Both the position numbers and the translations under genes were made by a program. Shown here piece after piece: positions 32,935 through 43,394 of a stretch of 45,509 nt of DNA. The stretch is from Desulfobacteraceae bacterium. Its GTDB lineage: Bacteria > Desulfobacterota > Desulfobacteria > Desulfobacterales > SURF-7. The stretch spans positions 1-45,509 of the forward strand of contig QZKS01000094.1 of NCBI GenBank assembly GCA_003599865.1, given 5' to 3'. The notes under the pieces were generated by a model. The model did not search any database. It saw only the letters and a list, made by a program, of their open reading frames with translations, and was not told where the DNA came from. Each line of letters opens with the position of its first letter. Position 1 is the first letter of the stretch.

Positions 32935-33258
32935 ATGGCCGATGAGAAAAAAACCAAGGAAAAACCGCTGGAAAAAATGACCTCCAAAGAGCTTCGTGTA
33001 ATTGCACTGGAAGTCCCTGAAATTACCGGGGTGCATGGTATGAACAAACCCGAATTGATCAGTATCATCAAAAAGGCAAGGGGCATTGAAGAAAAGGCTC
33101 TTAAAAAAGGGGATTCCACTGTCCGGGAGATCAAACAAAAGATCAATGAGCTCAAGATGAAACGCAAGGAAGCAAAGGATGCAGATGACGCAAAGAAAGC
33201 ATCGCAACTGAGACGGCGGATCACCAGACTCAAGAAAAAGACCAGAAGGGCGGCATAA
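32935..33258 (+). CDS. Small basic protein with Rho N-terminal-like (SAP-like) domain
   Basis: The 107-residue protein is highly charged. Residues about 15-50 (MTSKELRVIALEVPEITGVHGMNKPELISII) look like the helix-extended-helix fold of the Rho N-terminal domain, which contacts nucleic acid. The rest is a Lys/Arg-rich helix (REIKQKINELKMKRKEAKDA ... RRRITRLKKKTRRAA). It may be a nucleoid- or RNA-associated protein; function is unknown. AGGAG lies nine bases before the ATG at 32935, which I prefer to an in-frame TTG at 32914. Its stop is six bases before the next gene, so it is likely cotranscribed with the phosphatase and xerC genes. Confidence 0.72.
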   Translation: MADEKKTKEKPLEKMTSKELRVIALEVPEITGVHGMNKPELISIIKKARGIEEKALKKGDSTVREIKQKINELKMKRKEAKDADDAKKASQLRRRITRLKKKTRRAA

Positions 33259-33264
33259 CGGTAA

Positions 33265-33882
33265 ATGTATAACAAAGACATCTCTCAGCATAGCCAGAGA
33301 GAGGTAAACAGTATTGACCCCACATCCATTGCATTTGATATTGATGGTGTTGTTGCGGATACGATGTCGTTGTTTATTGATATCGCCAAGAGGGACTTTT
33401 CAATCGATACCATCCGCTATGAAGATATCACATCGTATTCACTTGAAGAATGTCTGGATATTGAACATGAAATCATAGCCGCCATTGTTCAGAAACTGTT
33501 GGATGGTGATTATTCAGAACCATTACGTCCGATTCAGGATGCCCCGGTTGTGCTCTCGGGATTGGCAAAACAGTTCGGTCCGCTGCTGTTTGTAACGGCC
33601 AGGCCTTATCCCGGCCCCATTGCAGAATGGCTGATGGAAAAGCTGTCCCTGGACTCGTCCGGTTTCGAGATTATCACCACCGGGGCATTTGATGCAAAGG
33701 CTGATATTCTGTTGAACCGAGGGATTACCCATTTTGTCGAGGACCGGTTGGAAACCTGTCATATCCTGGATCAAAAGGGGATCATGCCGATTCTTTTCAG
33801 GCAGCCATGGAATCGAAATAACAATCATTTTTTAGAGGTCGGCTCCTGGCGTGAGCTGGAAAAGCTGATTCGATTCAAATGA
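33265..33882 (+). CDS. HAD-superfamily phosphatase, 5' nucleotidase type C-like
   Basis: The 205-residue protein has HAD motif I as FDIDGVVADT (nucleophile D25, acid/base D27), motif II in LFVTARPYPG, a conserved lysine in AFDAKADIL and motif III in THFVEDRLETCHIL. The size and layout match the NT5C-type or uncharacterised nucleotidase branch. It would dephosphorylate a small phosphate ester, perhaps a nucleotide. It is placed between the Rho_N-like gene (6-bp gap) and xerC (4-bp ATGA overlap), so it is translationally coupled to xerC. Confidence 0.78.
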   Translation: MYNKDISQHSQREVNSIDPTSIAFDIDGVVADTMSLFIDIAKRDFSIDTIRYEDITSYSLEECLDIEHEIIAAIVQKLLDGDYSEPLRPIQDAPVVLSGLAKQFGPLLFVTARPYPGPIAEWLMEKLSLDSSGFEIITTGAFDAKADILLNRGITHFVEDRLETCHILDQKGIMPILFRQPWNRNNNHFLEVGSWRELEKLIRFK

Positions 33883-34805
33883 AGGCCAAATCGTTCCCAA
33901 AACAAATAGAATATTTCATTGATACGCTTGGTTCTGAAAAAGGATTTTCCCATCATACATGCCGGGCATATCGTAATGATATTACCGAATTTTATGCTTT
34001 TATTTCCGGGGACCGATATCAGGTGCAAGAGGTCGACCAGGTAGACAGTGTGCTGATTCGCGGGTATCTGGGATATCTGCATCAGCATCGAAATAAAAAA
34101 TCATCCATTGCCCGGAAGCTGTCCAGCCTCAGGAGTTTTTTTTCCTATCTTGTCAGGCATGGAGTGATTTCGGATAATCCGACGAGTACGCTGATCACCC
34201 CGAAGCAGGACAAAACGATTCCGGCGTATCTTCCGGTGGATGATATGTTTCGTCTTCTTGATTTTTTTCCGCAGGATTCATCTGCCGGCAGGCGCAACCG
34301 GGCGATATTCGAAACCATGTATTCGACGGGAATCCGTATATCCGAGCTCGCGGGGTTGAATGTCCGTGATTTTGATTGCACAAGGCAGGTCGTCAGGGTC
34401 CTGGGGAAAGGAAACAAGGAGCGGATTGTGCCGGTCGGCCGGAAGGCGATTGAGGCGGTTCAAACCTATCGGCAGCTCCTTGTGCAGGAGAAGTCGTTCT
34501 GCCGGAACAAACCGGACTTGAGCAGCAACGGCCCATTGTTTCTCAACAAGAATGGCGGCCGCCTGACGGCACGTTCCATCCGCAGAATTCTGGAAAAAGC
34601 CGTTCAGGAATGCGGGCTTGCTCAGCCCATATCGCCTCATGGACTGCGGCATTCGTTTGCCACGCACATGCTGGAATCAGGCGCAGACCTGAGGGTGGTT
34701 CAGGAGCTTCTGGGACATAAAAGTTTGTCCACCACCCAGAAATATACCCATGTAACCATTGATAAGCTGATGGAAACCTATGACAAGGCTCATCCCAGAA
34801 AATAA
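33879..34805 (+). CDS. xerC: Tyrosine recombinase XerC
   Basis: The 308-residue recombinase has an N-terminal SAM-like core-binding domain (FIDTLGSEKGFSHHTCRAYRND) and the catalytic domain with R153 (TGIRISEL), the GKGNKERIVP lysine turn, H254-x2-R257 (HGLRHSFATH), H280 (LLGHKS) and nucleophile Y289. This residue set is complete, so it should be active in chromosome dimer resolution at dif. Its position before hslV is the housekeeping xerC location in many bacteria, which argues against a phage or integron integrase. The end HPRK is close to the usual XerC length. Confidence 0.88.
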   Translation: MKAKSFPKQIEYFIDTLGSEKGFSHHTCRAYRNDITEFYAFISGDRYQVQEVDQVDSVLIRGYLGYLHQHRNKKSSIARKLSSLRSFFSYLVRHGVISDNPTSTLITPKQDKTIPAYLPVDDMFRLLDFFPQDSSAGRRNRAIFETMYSTGIRISELAGLNVRDFDCTRQVVRVLGKGNKERIVPVGRKAIEAVQTYRQLLVQEKSFCRNKPDLSSNGPLFLNKNGGRLTARSIRRILEKAVQECGLAQPISPHGLRHSFATHMLESGADLRVVQELLGHKSLSTTQKYTHVTIDKLMETYDKAHPRK

Positions 34806-34851
34806 TGTTTGGATTATGTATGACCGGAAGATCGGATAAAAGGTAGATTTT

Positions 34852-35388
34852 ATGGAAGGTTTTCATGGAACAACCATACTGGCGGTGCGAAGAAACGGAT
34901 CCGTCGTGGTTGCCGGTGACGGACAGGTGACGCTGAATAACACCGTGATCAAACATCATGCAAAAAAAGTTCGAAGAATTTACGGCGATCAGATTGTCGT
35001 CGGCTTTGCCGGTGCAACGGCAGACGCACTGAACCTTTTTGACCGGCTGGAAAAAAAGCTGGAACAGTTTAACGGAAACCTGACACGGTCGGCCGTTGAA
35101 CTGGCCGGGGATTGGAGGACCGATAAGTATTTACGGCGTCTTGAGGCCATGATGATCGCAGTGGATCAATCCAAAATATTTCTGATCTCCGGAAACGGAG
35201 ATGTGATTGAGCCGGATGATGATTTTATCAGTATCGGTTCGGGCAGCATCGCCGCACAGTCGGCTGCCGCAGCCCTGATCAGGCATTCGGATCTTTCCGC
35301 TCGGGAGATCGTGATGGAGGCCATGAAAATCGCTTCTTCCATGTGTGTATATACCAACGACTCCGTAACGATTGAAGAATTATCATGA
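34852..35388 (+). CDS. hslV: ATP-dependent protease peptidase subunit HslV
   Basis: The 178-residue proteasome-like subunit forms the dodecameric core of HslUV. It begins MEGFHGTTILAV: removal of six residues would expose Thr7 as the catalytic N-terminal threonine. Further family blocks are VVAGDGQVTLNNTVIKH, KVRRIYGDQIVVGFAGATADA and GSGSIAAQSAAAAL. The start fits with GGTAG upstream and the short propeptide known from relatives. It is followed by hslU after a 55-bp gap; together they degrade misfolded and regulatory proteins in the cytosol. Confidence 0.95.
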   Translation: MEGFHGTTILAVRRNGSVVVAGDGQVTLNNTVIKHHAKKVRRIYGDQIVVGFAGATADALNLFDRLEKKLEQFNGNLTRSAVELAGDWRTDKYLRRLEAMMIAVDQSKIFLISGNGDVIEPDDDFISIGSGSIAAQSAAAALIRHSDLSAREIVMEAMKIASSMCVYTNDSVTIEELS

Positions 35389-35443
35389 TCATCCTTTTTA
35401 TGGAGATTGTGAATGATCAAGCAGACAATACGAGAATGACCCT

Positions 35444-36820
35444 ATGAGTGATTTAAAGCCGGCGGAAATTGTTCAGGAGCTGGACAAATATATTATCGGA
35501 CAGAAAAAGGCAAAACGATCGGTTGCCATTGCGCTCAGAAATCGATGGCGCAGGCAGCAGGTTGAACCGGAACTGCGGGATGAAATCGCTCCCAAAAACA
35601 TTATCCTGATCGGACCGACCGGTGTCGGGAAAACAGAGATTGCCAGAAGACTTGCCCGACTTACCGATTCGCCTTTTTACAAGGTGGAGGCCTCTAAATT
35701 TACGGAAGTCGGATATGTCGGACGAGATGTGGAGTCCATGGTGCGGGATCTTCTGGAACTGACGGTCAACCGGCTGAAGGTGGAAGAAAACGAAGCGGTA
35801 CGGGATAGGGCAGGCCAGATGGCGGAGGATCGAATACTGGATCTGCTGCTGCCGAAATCACAGCCTGTGAAACCGAATCAGAATCATGATGCCAAAGAGA
35901 CCCATTTTGAACTGGTTTCCGATCGGGGTCCCGACACCTCGTCCTCTACCCGGGAAAAGCTTCGTCAGATGCTGCGGAATGGAAAACTCGACAATCGTTA
36001 TGTCGATCTGGATGTTACGGAAAAAAACATACCGGTTGTTGAAATTTTTTCCAATGTGGGTATGGAGGAAATGGGCATCAATTTTAAGGATATGCTCGGA
36101 AACATGCTGCCGAAAAACACCAAAAGGCGCAAGATTAAAGTTCCGGAGGCAATGAATATCCTGACGCAGGAAGAAACCCAGTCCCTTGTGGATATGGAAA
36201 AGGTCGTGAAGAACGCCATTGAGAAAGTGGAGCAGTCCGGAATTATTTTTCTGGATGAGATTGACAAGATTGCAGGAAAAGATGGCGGTCACGGACCGGA
36301 TATCTCACGGGAAGGCGTGCAGCGTGATCTTCTGCCGATTGTGGAAGGCAGTACCATCACAACCAAATACGGCCCGGTAAAATCGGATCATATTTTATTT
36401 ATTGCGTCCGGGGCCTTTCATACGTGTAAGCCGTCCGATCTGATACCCGAGCTTCAGGGGCGTTTCCCGATCCGGGTGGAACTCAACTCCCTTGGCGCAG
36501 ATGAATTTGTCCGGATCCTGACGGAGCCGAAAAATGCCTTGCTCCTGCAATATATTGCCCTTCTCCGGACAGACGGTGTGGATGTTGTTTTTGAGGATGA
36601 TGCGGTTCAGGAAATATCGAAGGTGGCGGAAGACGTCAATAACCAGACGGAAAATATCGGGGCAAGACGGCTGCATACACTGATGGAATGCCTGTTGGAA
36701 GACATTTTGTTCCTGGCTCCGGACCTGGAGCATAAAAAAGTGGTCATCGATGGGAAGTATGTCCGGGAAAAATTCAAAAATATTAAGGATAACAGAGATC
36801 TGAGCAGATTTATTCTTTGA
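35444..36820 (+). CDS. hslU: ATP-dependent protease ATPase subunit HslU
   Basis: The 458-residue AAA+ unfoldase is the partner of HslV. It starts with the N-domain [20 protein letters not shown], then Walker A GPTGVGKT (57-64) and [20 protein letters not shown] with the pore GYVG motif. The I domain (about 110-240) is followed by Walker [35 protein letters not shown] (sensor 1 and arginine finger) and the C-terminal [14 protein letters not shown]. The end RFIL is the C-terminal tail that inserts into HslV. Length is normal. Confidence 0.95.
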   Translation: MSDLKPAEIVQELDKYIIGQKKAKRSVAIALRNRWRRQQVEPELRDEIAPKNIILIGPTGVGKTEIARRLARLTDSPFYKVEASKFTEVGYVGRDVESMVRDLLELTVNRLKVEENEAVRDRAGQMAEDRILDLLLPKSQPVKPNQNHDAKETHFELVSDRGPDTSSSTREKLRQMLRNGKLDNRYVDLDVTEKNIPVVEIFSNVGMEEMGINFKDMLGNMLPKNTKRRKIKVPEAMNILTQEETQSLVDMEKVVKNAIEKVEQSGIIFLDEIDKIAGKDGGHGPDISREGVQRDLLPIVEGSTITTKYGPVKSDHILFIASGAFHTCKPSDLIPELQGRFPIRVELNSLGADEFVRILTEPKNALLLQYIALLRTDGVDVVFEDDAVQEISKVAEDVNNQTENIGARRLHTLMECLLEDILFLAPDLEHKKVVIDGKYVREKFKNIKDNRDLSRFIL

Positions 36821-36842
36821 TAATCACCTGATGGTTTCGTAC

Positions 36843-36930
36843 AGTCTCATATCCGTCATGCCGGACCTGATCCGGCATCCGGCAATTTCAATAGCTTCTG
36901 GACTCCGGTTTTCACCGGAGTGATGGAATT
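36843..36930. repeat. Intergenic palindromic repeat, copy 1
   Basis: AGTCTCATATCCGTCATGCC begins an element with two perfect hairpins: TGCCGGA/TCCGGCA (36859-36877) and CTCCGGT/ACCGGAG (36903-36920). A second copy lies at 41243-41324. This family of short repeats is widespread between genes in proteobacteria; it may act as a terminator after hslU. Confidence 0.75.
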
Positions 36931-36983
36931 GGGGATTTTTTACGAGGCCGGCATATTTCACCTTTTAGAATTACCGGGTTGAG

Positions 36984-37886
36984 ATGAATATGACTTCAAA
37001 CGAGAAAATAACAAAGCAGAATGCAGCGGATATTCTGATCGAGTCCCTGCCGTATATCAGAAAATTCTATGGCAGGACCATTGTGGTCAAGTATGGCGGC
37101 CATGCCATGGTGGATGAACAGCTGAAAACGGATTTTGCAAAAGATATCACCCTGCTGAAGTTTATTGGTTTGAATCCTGTGGTTGTCCATGGCGGAGGTC
37201 CGCAGATCAATCTTGTTCTCGACAAGATGGGGATCTGTTCCACGTTTGTGCGGGGCATGCGATTGACCGATCAGCCTACCATGGATGTGGTGGAAATGGT
37301 GCTGGGCGGGAAGGTCAACAAAGCGATTGTCTCACAGATCAATCAGGAGGGAGGCAAGGCGGTCGGGCTGAGCGGCAAAGACGGCGGACTGATCCGCGCG
37401 AAAAAACTCCATATCATGCATCAGGCGGATGCGGATAAACCCCCTGAAATTATTGATCCGGGACTGGTGGGGGAGGTGACCGGCATTGATCCGGATATCA
37501 TCAATACCCTGACGGCCAGGGGATTCATCCCCATTATTGCACCGGTCGGAACCGGAGAGAAAGGGGAGACGTTCAATATCAATGCCGATCTTGTTGCTGC
37601 AAAAATTGCGGCGGCCCTGTCTGCCCATCGTCTGATTCTGCTGACCGATGTGGACGGGGTGATGGATCCGGCCGGAAATCTGCTGTCCTCCATCCATGCG
37701 ACGGATGTGGACGGATTGATCCGGAACGGAACGGTTACGGGCGGTATGATTCCGAAGATTGAATACGCAATGGATGCCATCCAAAATGGGGTTGAAAAGG
37801 CGCATATCATCAATGGAACCAGGAGACATTCACTTTTATTGGAACTGTTTACGGACAAGGGTATCGGGACGGAACTGACGGAATGA
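36984..37886 (+). CDS. argB: Acetylglutamate kinase
   Basis: The 300-residue kinase phosphorylates N-acetylglutamate, the second step of arginine synthesis. Recognisable blocks are VVKYGGHAM near the N-terminus, [53 protein letters not shown] and LLTDVDGVM. The N-terminal extension before the kinase core is that of the arginine-inhibited hexameric type, so feedback control is likely. It starts a closely packed argB-argD-argF-argG series; argD overlaps by 4 bp. Confidence 0.95.
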   Translation: MNMTSNEKITKQNAADILIESLPYIRKFYGRTIVVKYGGHAMVDEQLKTDFAKDITLLKFIGLNPVVVHGGGPQINLVLDKMGICSTFVRGMRLTDQPTMDVVEMVLGGKVNKAIVSQINQEGGKAVGLSGKDGGLIRAKKLHIMHQADADKPPEIIDPGLVGEVTGIDPDIINTLTARGFIPIIAPVGTGEKGETFNINADLVAAKIAAALSAHRLILLTDVDGVMDPAGNLLSSIHATDVDGLIRNGTVTGGMIPKIEYAMDAIQNGVEKAHIINGTRRHSLLLELFTDKGIGTELTE

Positions 37887-39073
37887 AATCAGATATTCAA
37901 CAAAGAGCGGACAAGGTAATCACCTCGACTTACAGCCGGTTTCCCGTGGTATTGACACAGGGAACCGGGTGCGAACTCTATGATGAGACGGGGAAAAAGT
38001 ATATTGATTTTCTGGCAGGGATTGCGGTCTGCAATCTGGGGCACGCGCACCCCCGAATCCGTGAAGCCATCAGAAAACAGTCCGACAGGCTGTTTCACGT
38101 TTCCAATCTGTTTTATACGATTCCCCAGGTCGAGCTTGCGGAAAAACTGGTGCAGCAGAGTTTTGCCGATCGTGTGTTTTTCTGTAACAGCGGTGCGGAA
38201 GCAAATGAGGCTGCCATTAAGCTGGCCAGAAAATATTTTCAGGACAAAGGCGAGACCAGGCGGTTCCGGATCATTTCCATGAAGCAGTCTTTTCATGGAA
38301 GAACAATGGGCACCCTGTCTGCAACCGGTCAGGATAAAATAAGAGCCGGATTTGAGCCGGTCCTAGACGGTTTTCACTTTGTTCCCTTTAACGATGTTTC
38401 GGCACTGGAAAAGGCAATCACACCGGACATCTGTGCGGTGATGCTCGAGCCTGTTCAGGGGGAAGGCGGTGTTCGATGCCCGGGAGAAAATTATCTGCAA
38501 CAGGTCAGAAAGATTTGTGATGAAGCCGGCATTCTGCTGATCTTTGATGAAATTCAGACCGGAATCGGACGTACCGGAAAGTTGTTTGCCTACGAGCATT
38601 TCAACGTGACTCCGGATATCATGAGTCTGGCCAAAGCCCTTGGGAACGGACTTCCCATCGGGGCGATGCTGGCAACCGAAGAAGCGGCAAAGGCTTTTTC
38701 TCCCGGCGCTCACGCGTCCACTTTCGGCGGCACGCCGGTTATCACGGCAGCGGCCCTTGAGGTGCTGAAGGTAATCGAAGAGGAGAAGCTCGTTGAAGCC
38801 TGTCGAAAGACAGGGATATATTTCAAGGAAGCCCTGCTGCGGCTGAAAGAAAAACATTCCGTTATTCAGGATGTTCGCGGAATGGGTCTTTTGCTGGGGA
38901 TGGAGCTGTCAGTGCCCGGGAGACCCATTGTGGATCGATGCCTGGAAAACGGCTTTATCATCAACTGTATTCAGGATAAGGTTTTGCGGTTTGTCCCTCC
39001 CCTGATCATTACAAAAGAGCAGATAGATCTTTTAATGGAATGTATTGATAATATTTTTGATAACATGCAATAA
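37883..39073 (+). CDS. argD: Acetylornithine aminotransferase
   Basis: The 396-residue class III PLP aminotransferase makes N-acetylornithine. It has [81 protein letters not shown] and the PLP-lysine region [15 protein letters not shown]. The start overlaps the argB stop (ATGA), so the two are translationally coupled. Its position inside the arg series favours acetylornithine over other omega-amino substrates. Confidence 0.93.
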   Translation: MKSDIQQRADKVITSTYSRFPVVLTQGTGCELYDETGKKYIDFLAGIAVCNLGHAHPRIREAIRKQSDRLFHVSNLFYTIPQVELAEKLVQQSFADRVFFCNSGAEANEAAIKLARKYFQDKGETRRFRIISMKQSFHGRTMGTLSATGQDKIRAGFEPVLDGFHFVPFNDVSALEKAITPDICAVMLEPVQGEGGVRCPGENYLQQVRKICDEAGILLIFDEIQTGIGRTGKLFAYEHFNVTPDIMSLAKALGNGLPIGAMLATEEAAKAFSPGAHASTFGGTPVITAAALEVLKVIEEEKLVEACRKTGIYFKEALLRLKEKHSVIQDVRGMGLLLGMELSVPGRPIVDRCLENGFIINCIQDKVLRFVPPLIITKEQIDLLMECIDNIFDNMQ

Positions 39074-39093
39074 ATGAAAATGGAGAGGTTGTT

Positions 39094-40023
39094 TTGAAAA
39101 AGGACATTCTTACCCTTCTGGATCTGACACGAGAAGATTTCCTGCACCTTTTTCAGCGGGCTTCGGAACTGAAAAAGAAGCATAAAAACGGGGTGGTGCA
39201 GCATTCGCTCGCCGGGAAGAGTCTCGGACTGATATTTGAAAAACCATCCACGAGAACGAGGTTGTCGTTTGAGACGGCCATGATTCAGCTGGGAGGTTCT
39301 CCGATCTTCATCAGCGCAAAGGATACGCAGATTGTCCGGAATGAACCGGTAAGAGACACTGCCAGGGTATTGTCCCGGTATGTCGATGCGGTCGCCATCC
39401 GGACGTTTTCTCAGGATCTTCTGAAAGGGTTTGCCGATTTTTCGGATATTCCGGTGATCAATGCGCTGACCGATCTGTATCATCCATGCCAGGTTCTCAG
39501 TGACCTTATGACCATCATTGAGTGCAGGGGGGATTATCAAAATCAGAAGATTGCATGGGTCGGAGACGGAAATAACGTTGCCCATTCCTGGATCAATGCC
39601 GCATCCGTCATTGGTCTGGACCTGAGACTTGCCTGTCCGGAAGGATATGAACCGAAACGGGAAATTCTGGACCAGGCGGCTGCCGAGGGTTGCGGAAAAA
39701 TAATGGTGACAAACGATCCCCGTGAAGCGGTGTGTGATGCGGACGTGATCTATACCGATGTCTGGGCGAGCATGGGGCAGGAACGGGAACAGACCATCCG
39801 GGTAGAGGTTTTCGGACCCTTTCAGGTGAACGAATCGCTGGTGAAGCGAGCTTCATCCGATGCCATTGTGATGCACTGTCTTCCGGCCCATCGCGGAGAG
39901 GAGATCAGTGAGAAAGTGCTGGAAGGGCCGCAATCGGTTGTCTGGGAGCAGGCAGAGAACAAAATGCATATGCATAAAGCAATTCTGGAAGCATTGATCA
40001 TCGAAAGAAAGAAGGAGAAATAA
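39094..40023 (+). CDS. argF: Ornithine carbamoyltransferase
   Basis: The 309-residue enzyme joins ornithine and carbamoyl phosphate to citrulline. It has the carbamoyl-phosphate site [10 protein letters not shown], the ornithine-side [20 protein letters not shown] and the catalytic [12 protein letters not shown]. It starts at TTG (39094) with GGAGAGG about six bases before it. It uses ornithine directly, so an ArgE or ArgJ encoded elsewhere must deacetylate acetylornithine; an acetylornithine transcarbamylase is unlikely given the standard motifs. Confidence 0.94.
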   Translation: MKKDILTLLDLTREDFLHLFQRASELKKKHKNGVVQHSLAGKSLGLIFEKPSTRTRLSFETAMIQLGGSPIFISAKDTQIVRNEPVRDTARVLSRYVDAVAIRTFSQDLLKGFADFSDIPVINALTDLYHPCQVLSDLMTIIECRGDYQNQKIAWVGDGNNVAHSWINAASVIGLDLRLACPEGYEPKREILDQAAAEGCGKIMVTNDPREAVCDADVIYTDVWASMGQEREQTIRVEVFGPFQVNESLVKRASSDAIVMHCLPAHRGEEISEKVLEGPQSVVWEQAENKMHMHKAILEALIIERKKEK

Positions 40024-40025
40024 TC

Positions 40026-41240
40026 GTGTCTGATATCAAAAAGGTGGTACTGGCATATTCGGGCGGATTGGATACATCCGTTATTTTGAAATGGCTGATT
40101 GAGACATACCATTGTGAAGTCATCACATTTTCAGCAGATATCGGCCAGGAGGAAGAGCTGAGCAGGATTGAAGAAAAGGCACTCAAGACCGGCGCCTCGA
40201 AGGTATATGTGGACGATCTGACGGAAACCTTTATTTCCGATTATGTGTTTCCGGCATTCCGGGCCAATGCCATATATGAAGGACAGTATCTGCTGGGGAC
40301 ATCCATTGCAAGGCCGCTGATCGCCAAACGACAGATGGAGATCGCTGCGCTTGAAGGCGCGGATGCCGTCAGTCACGGCGCCACCGGAAAAGGAAATGAT
40401 CAGGTCCGGTTTGAACTGACCTATCTTGCCATAAATCCGCATATCAAGATTGTTGCACCCTGGCGTGAATGGGATTTGAATTCCCGGACCGACTTAATGG
40501 CCTTTGCCGAAAAGCACGGTATCGAAGTGCCGACAACGCCCAAGAAGCCTTACAGTACGGATCGGAACATGCTTCATATCAGTTTTGAGGGGGGTGTCCT
40601 GGAAGATCCCTGGAATGCGCCGATGGATGACATGTTTGTGCTTTCCGTTTCTCCGGAAAAAGCACCTGACAAACCGGAGATTATCGAGATAACTTTTGAG
40701 AAAGGGAATCCGGTTGCCGTCAACGGTGAGTCCATGTCGCCGGCAAACCTGTTCCGGAAGCTGAACAAGCTGGGCGGGCAAAATGGTATCGGGCGAATCG
40801 ATATCGTAGAGAACCGGTTTGTGGGAATGAAGTCGCGCGGGGTTTATGAAACGCCGGGAGGAACCATCCTGCGCATGGCGCATATGGCCATGGAATCCAT
40901 TACCATGGACCGGGAGGTGATGTACCTTCGGGATTCCCTGATCCCCAAATATGCAAAGCTGATTTACAACGGCTTCTGGTTTTCTCCGGAGATGAAGCTG
41001 ATGCAGAGCATGATTGACCAGACCCAGGAAAACGTTTCCGGTGTGGTTCGTCTGAAACTCTATAAAGGCAATGTCCAGACCCTGGGGCGAAAATCGGATT
41101 ACTCCCTTTATAGCGAGGATTTTGCTACCTTTGAAAAAGACAGTGTTTACCGGCAGAAGGACGCGGAAGGATTTATCCGTCTGAATGCATTGCGGCTGCG
41201 CATTCAGAGTTTAATGCGGTCGAAATTGAAACAATCGTAA
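40026..41240 (+). CDS. argG: Argininosuccinate synthase
   Basis: The 404-residue enzyme condenses citrulline and aspartate with ATP. It has the PP-loop [11 protein letters not shown] at the N-terminus, [39 protein letters not shown] and [17 protein letters not shown]. The start is GTG at 40026, two bases after the argF stop, with AGGAGA upstream overlapping the end of argF. Length is normal for the bacterial short type. A copy of the intergenic repeat follows directly. Confidence 0.95.
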   Translation: MSDIKKVVLAYSGGLDTSVILKWLIETYHCEVITFSADIGQEEELSRIEEKALKTGASKVYVDDLTETFISDYVFPAFRANAIYEGQYLLGTSIARPLIAKRQMEIAALEGADAVSHGATGKGNDQVRFELTYLAINPHIKIVAPWREWDLNSRTDLMAFAEKHGIEVPTTPKKPYSTDRNMLHISFEGGVLEDPWNAPMDDMFVLSVSPEKAPDKPEIIEITFEKGNPVAVNGESMSPANLFRKLNKLGGQNGIGRIDIVENRFVGMKSRGVYETPGGTILRMAHMAMESITMDREVMYLRDSLIPKYAKLIYNGFWFSPEMKLMQSMIDQTQENVSGVVRLKLYKGNVQTLGRKSDYSLYSEDFATFEKDSVYRQKDAEGFIRLNALRLRIQSLMRSKLKQS

Positions 41241-41242
41241 AA

Positions 41243-41324
41243 AGTCTCATCTCCGTCATGCCGGACTGGATCCGGCATCCAGAAGCTTCTGAAATAACTG
41301 GGTTCCGACTTTCGTCAGAATGAC
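41243..41324. repeat. Intergenic palindromic repeat, copy 2
   Basis: AGTCTCATCTCCGTCATGCC begins the element; TGCCGGA-CTGGA-TCCGGCA is a perfect hairpin and GACTTTCGTC forms an imperfect second one. The first 35 bases are nearly identical to the copy at 36843. It lies between argG and argH and may reduce read-through. Confidence 0.75.
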
Positions 41325-41383
41325 AAAGAAGCAAATTTTCGGCTTTTGACAAGTTTATCAAGTATGATAGCGGAGAAAAGAGA

Positions 41384-42784
41384 ATGTCTGAGAAACCGTG
41401 GGATGGAAGATTTTCCGAAAAAACAGATACCAGTGTAGAGGCATTTACTTCTTCGATTCAGGTCGATAAGCGGCTCTACCTTCATGATATCCAGGGAAGT
41501 GCCGTTCATTGTAAAATGCTGGCAAAACAATCGATTATTCAGGAGGAGGATGCCGACGACATCCTGGAAGGCCTGGGAAAAGTCCGAATGGAAATCGAAA
41601 GGGGGGAATTCCATTTTGACGACAGTCTTGAGGATATCCACATGCACATCGAGAGAAGCCTGGCCGACAAGATTACCAAGGCCGCCCATAAGCTGCATAC
41701 GGCAAGGAGTCGAAATGATCAGGTCGCGGTGGATACAAGGCTGTATCTCAAGGATTCGGTGAAAGAAATTCTGGGTCAGCTTCTGGCCCTGCGGCAGGTT
41801 TTCGTGGATCTTGCGAAACAGCACCTGGATGTCATCCTGCCGGGATATACCCATCTTCAGCGGGCTCAGCCGGTGCTGTTTTCCCATCACATGATGGCAT
41901 ATTATGAGATGTTTACCAGGGATTTCGAGCGTTTTTCGGACGGCCTGAAACGCATCGATGTCAACCCCCTTGGAAGCGCTGCACTGGCAGGAACAACCTA
42001 TCCGATTGATCGTGACTATACCACCCGGGAGCTGGGGTTTGCAAAGGCTTCGGCCAACAGCATCGATGCGGTATCGGACCGGGACTACATGATGGAGTTC
42101 CTGTCGGCGGCCGGCATCTGCATGGTTCACTTTTCACGGATATCGGAAGAGCTGATATTATGGTCTTCCGCGGAGTTTCAATTCATTGAACTTCCGGATT
42201 CCTTTGCTACCGGCAGCAGCATCATGCCGCAGAAAAAAAATCCCGATGTACCGGAGCTGGTCCGGGGAAAAACCGGCCGGGTATTTGGAAACATGATCGC
42301 CCTCTTCACCATTATGAAATCGCTGCCTCTTGCCTACAACCGGGACATGCAGGAAGATAAGGAGCCGCTGTTCGACACGATCGATACCCTGAAAGCCTGC
42401 ATCGATATTTACACGAAAATGATGCCGAAAGTTGTCATTCGGAAAGATAGAATGCTGGAAGCGACCACTACCGGTTATCTGAATGCAACCGAACTGGCTG
42501 ATTATCTGGTCGGCAAGGGAATTCCGTTCCGGGAAGCGCACTCATGCTCGGGCAAAGCGGTAAGCTATGCTATTGGAAAAGGAAAAGAGCTTCAGGATCT
42601 TGAACTGGATGAAATGAAGCTTTTTTCAAAGCGTATCGAGTCCGATCTGTTTGATTTTTTAGGGACACGGGCCATGGTGGACAGACGGAAGTCTTTTGGC
42701 GGTACGGCAACGGAAAATGTAAAACATGCCATAGCAGCGGCGGAAGAACAATTGAAGACCGAAACGACCGGTACAGGGATATAG
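41384..42784 (+). CDS. argH: Argininosuccinate lyase
   Basis: The 466-residue fumarase-superfamily enzyme releases arginine and fumarate. It has WDGRFSEKTDTSVEAFT, DIHMHIERSLADKI, LHTARSRNDQVAVDTRLYL, LPGYTHLQRAQPV and the family signature GSSIMPQKKNPD, with catalytic serine in the signature loop. It is separated from argG by 143 bp that carry the repeat. It completes the argB, D, F, G, H set; argA/argJ, argC and argE are not in the window. Confidence 0.95.
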   Translation: MSEKPWDGRFSEKTDTSVEAFTSSIQVDKRLYLHDIQGSAVHCKMLAKQSIIQEEDADDILEGLGKVRMEIERGEFHFDDSLEDIHMHIERSLADKITKAAHKLHTARSRNDQVAVDTRLYLKDSVKEILGQLLALRQVFVDLAKQHLDVILPGYTHLQRAQPVLFSHHMMAYYEMFTRDFERFSDGLKRIDVNPLGSAALAGTTYPIDRDYTTRELGFAKASANSIDAVSDRDYMMEFLSAAGICMVHFSRISEELILWSSAEFQFIELPDSFATGSSIMPQKKNPDVPELVRGKTGRVFGNMIALFTIMKSLPLAYNRDMQEDKEPLFDTIDTLKACIDIYTKMMPKVVIRKDRMLEATTTGYLNATELADYLVGKGIPFREAHSCSGKAVSYAIGKGKELQDLELDEMKLFSKRIESDLFDFLGTRAMVDRRKSFGGTATENVKHAIAAAEEQLKTETTGTGI

Positions 42785-42791
42785 ATATTCC

Positions 42792-43394
42792 ATGAAACGA
42801 GTATATGGATGGAAACCGATCGCTCCCGGAATGAGTTGGAAGAGCGGGTTTATCTGTCTTTTTATTCTTCTGTCTGTTGCAATGACAGGCTGCGGCAAAA
42901 AGGATCTGCCGGTTCCTCCCCCTGAAGAGATTCCTCCCGGGGTAACGGATTTGACTGCGGATCTCAATGGTCAGGTGCTGACCCTGTCCTGGTCCATTCC
43001 AAAAGGAGAGAATGGGGATCTGTTGGTCGGCTATAAAATTTATCGTTCCTCGGTACCGGTGCAGGAAATGGATTGCAGGGACTGTCCGGTGACATTCCAG
43101 ATGCTGGATGACGTCATGGTTGACGGACCCGGCGTTACCGATTCGGGGGACGGAAAAGTACTTTATACAAAATTCCTTGAGGCGGATGAGGTTGAAATGG
43201 AACCATCCGGAGTTCCGGAGGATGCGGTTCCATTGCCGGAAGGGGCGGAAATTCAGGAAACCAGAATCGAATATCAATATAAGGTCGTCGGATATACGGA
43301 ATATAATGTGAGAAGCCCGGATTCCAATGTGGTCATAGCGGGGCACCCTGCAGGGATGAAAAAGGATCAGGACAAAGGCGGCCATGAAGAGTAA
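42792..43394 (+). CDS. Lipoprotein with fibronectin type III-like region
   Basis: The 200-residue protein has a long n-region, a hydrophobic segment (GFICLFILLSVAM) and a lipobox-like MTGC with C34 as the lipidated residue, so it is probably anchored in a membrane facing the periplasm. PPPEEIPPGVTDLTADLNGQ, then LTLSWSIP and GYKIYRSS are typical of an FnIII fold. It follows argH after seven bases and overlaps folK by 11 bp. Small lipoproteins are frequently found after argH in this lineage; its function is unknown. Confidence 0.72.
   Translation: MKRVYGWKPIAPGMSWKSGFICLFILLSVAMTGCGKKDLPVPPPEEIPPGVTDLTADLNGQVLTLSWSIPKGENGDLLVGYKIYRSSVPVQEMDCRDCPVTFQMLDDVMVDGPGVTDSGDGKVLYTKFLEADEVEMEPSGVPEDAVPLPEGAEIQETRIEYQYKVVGYTEYNVRSPDSNVVIAGHPAGMKKDQDKGGHEE

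Noticed and set aside
33879-34805. Tyrosine recombinase as sign of a mobile element
   Set aside because: Its place before hslVU and its full XerC residue set indicate the housekeeping gene; no attachment site, tRNA disruption or phage genes are nearby.
41173-41361. Short minus-strand frame with CHSDESRNP
   Set aside because: This peptide is the usual spurious translation of the intergenic palindromic repeat.
41315-42130. 271-codon minus-strand frame
   Set aside because: It runs antisense to argH and has no family match or start signal.
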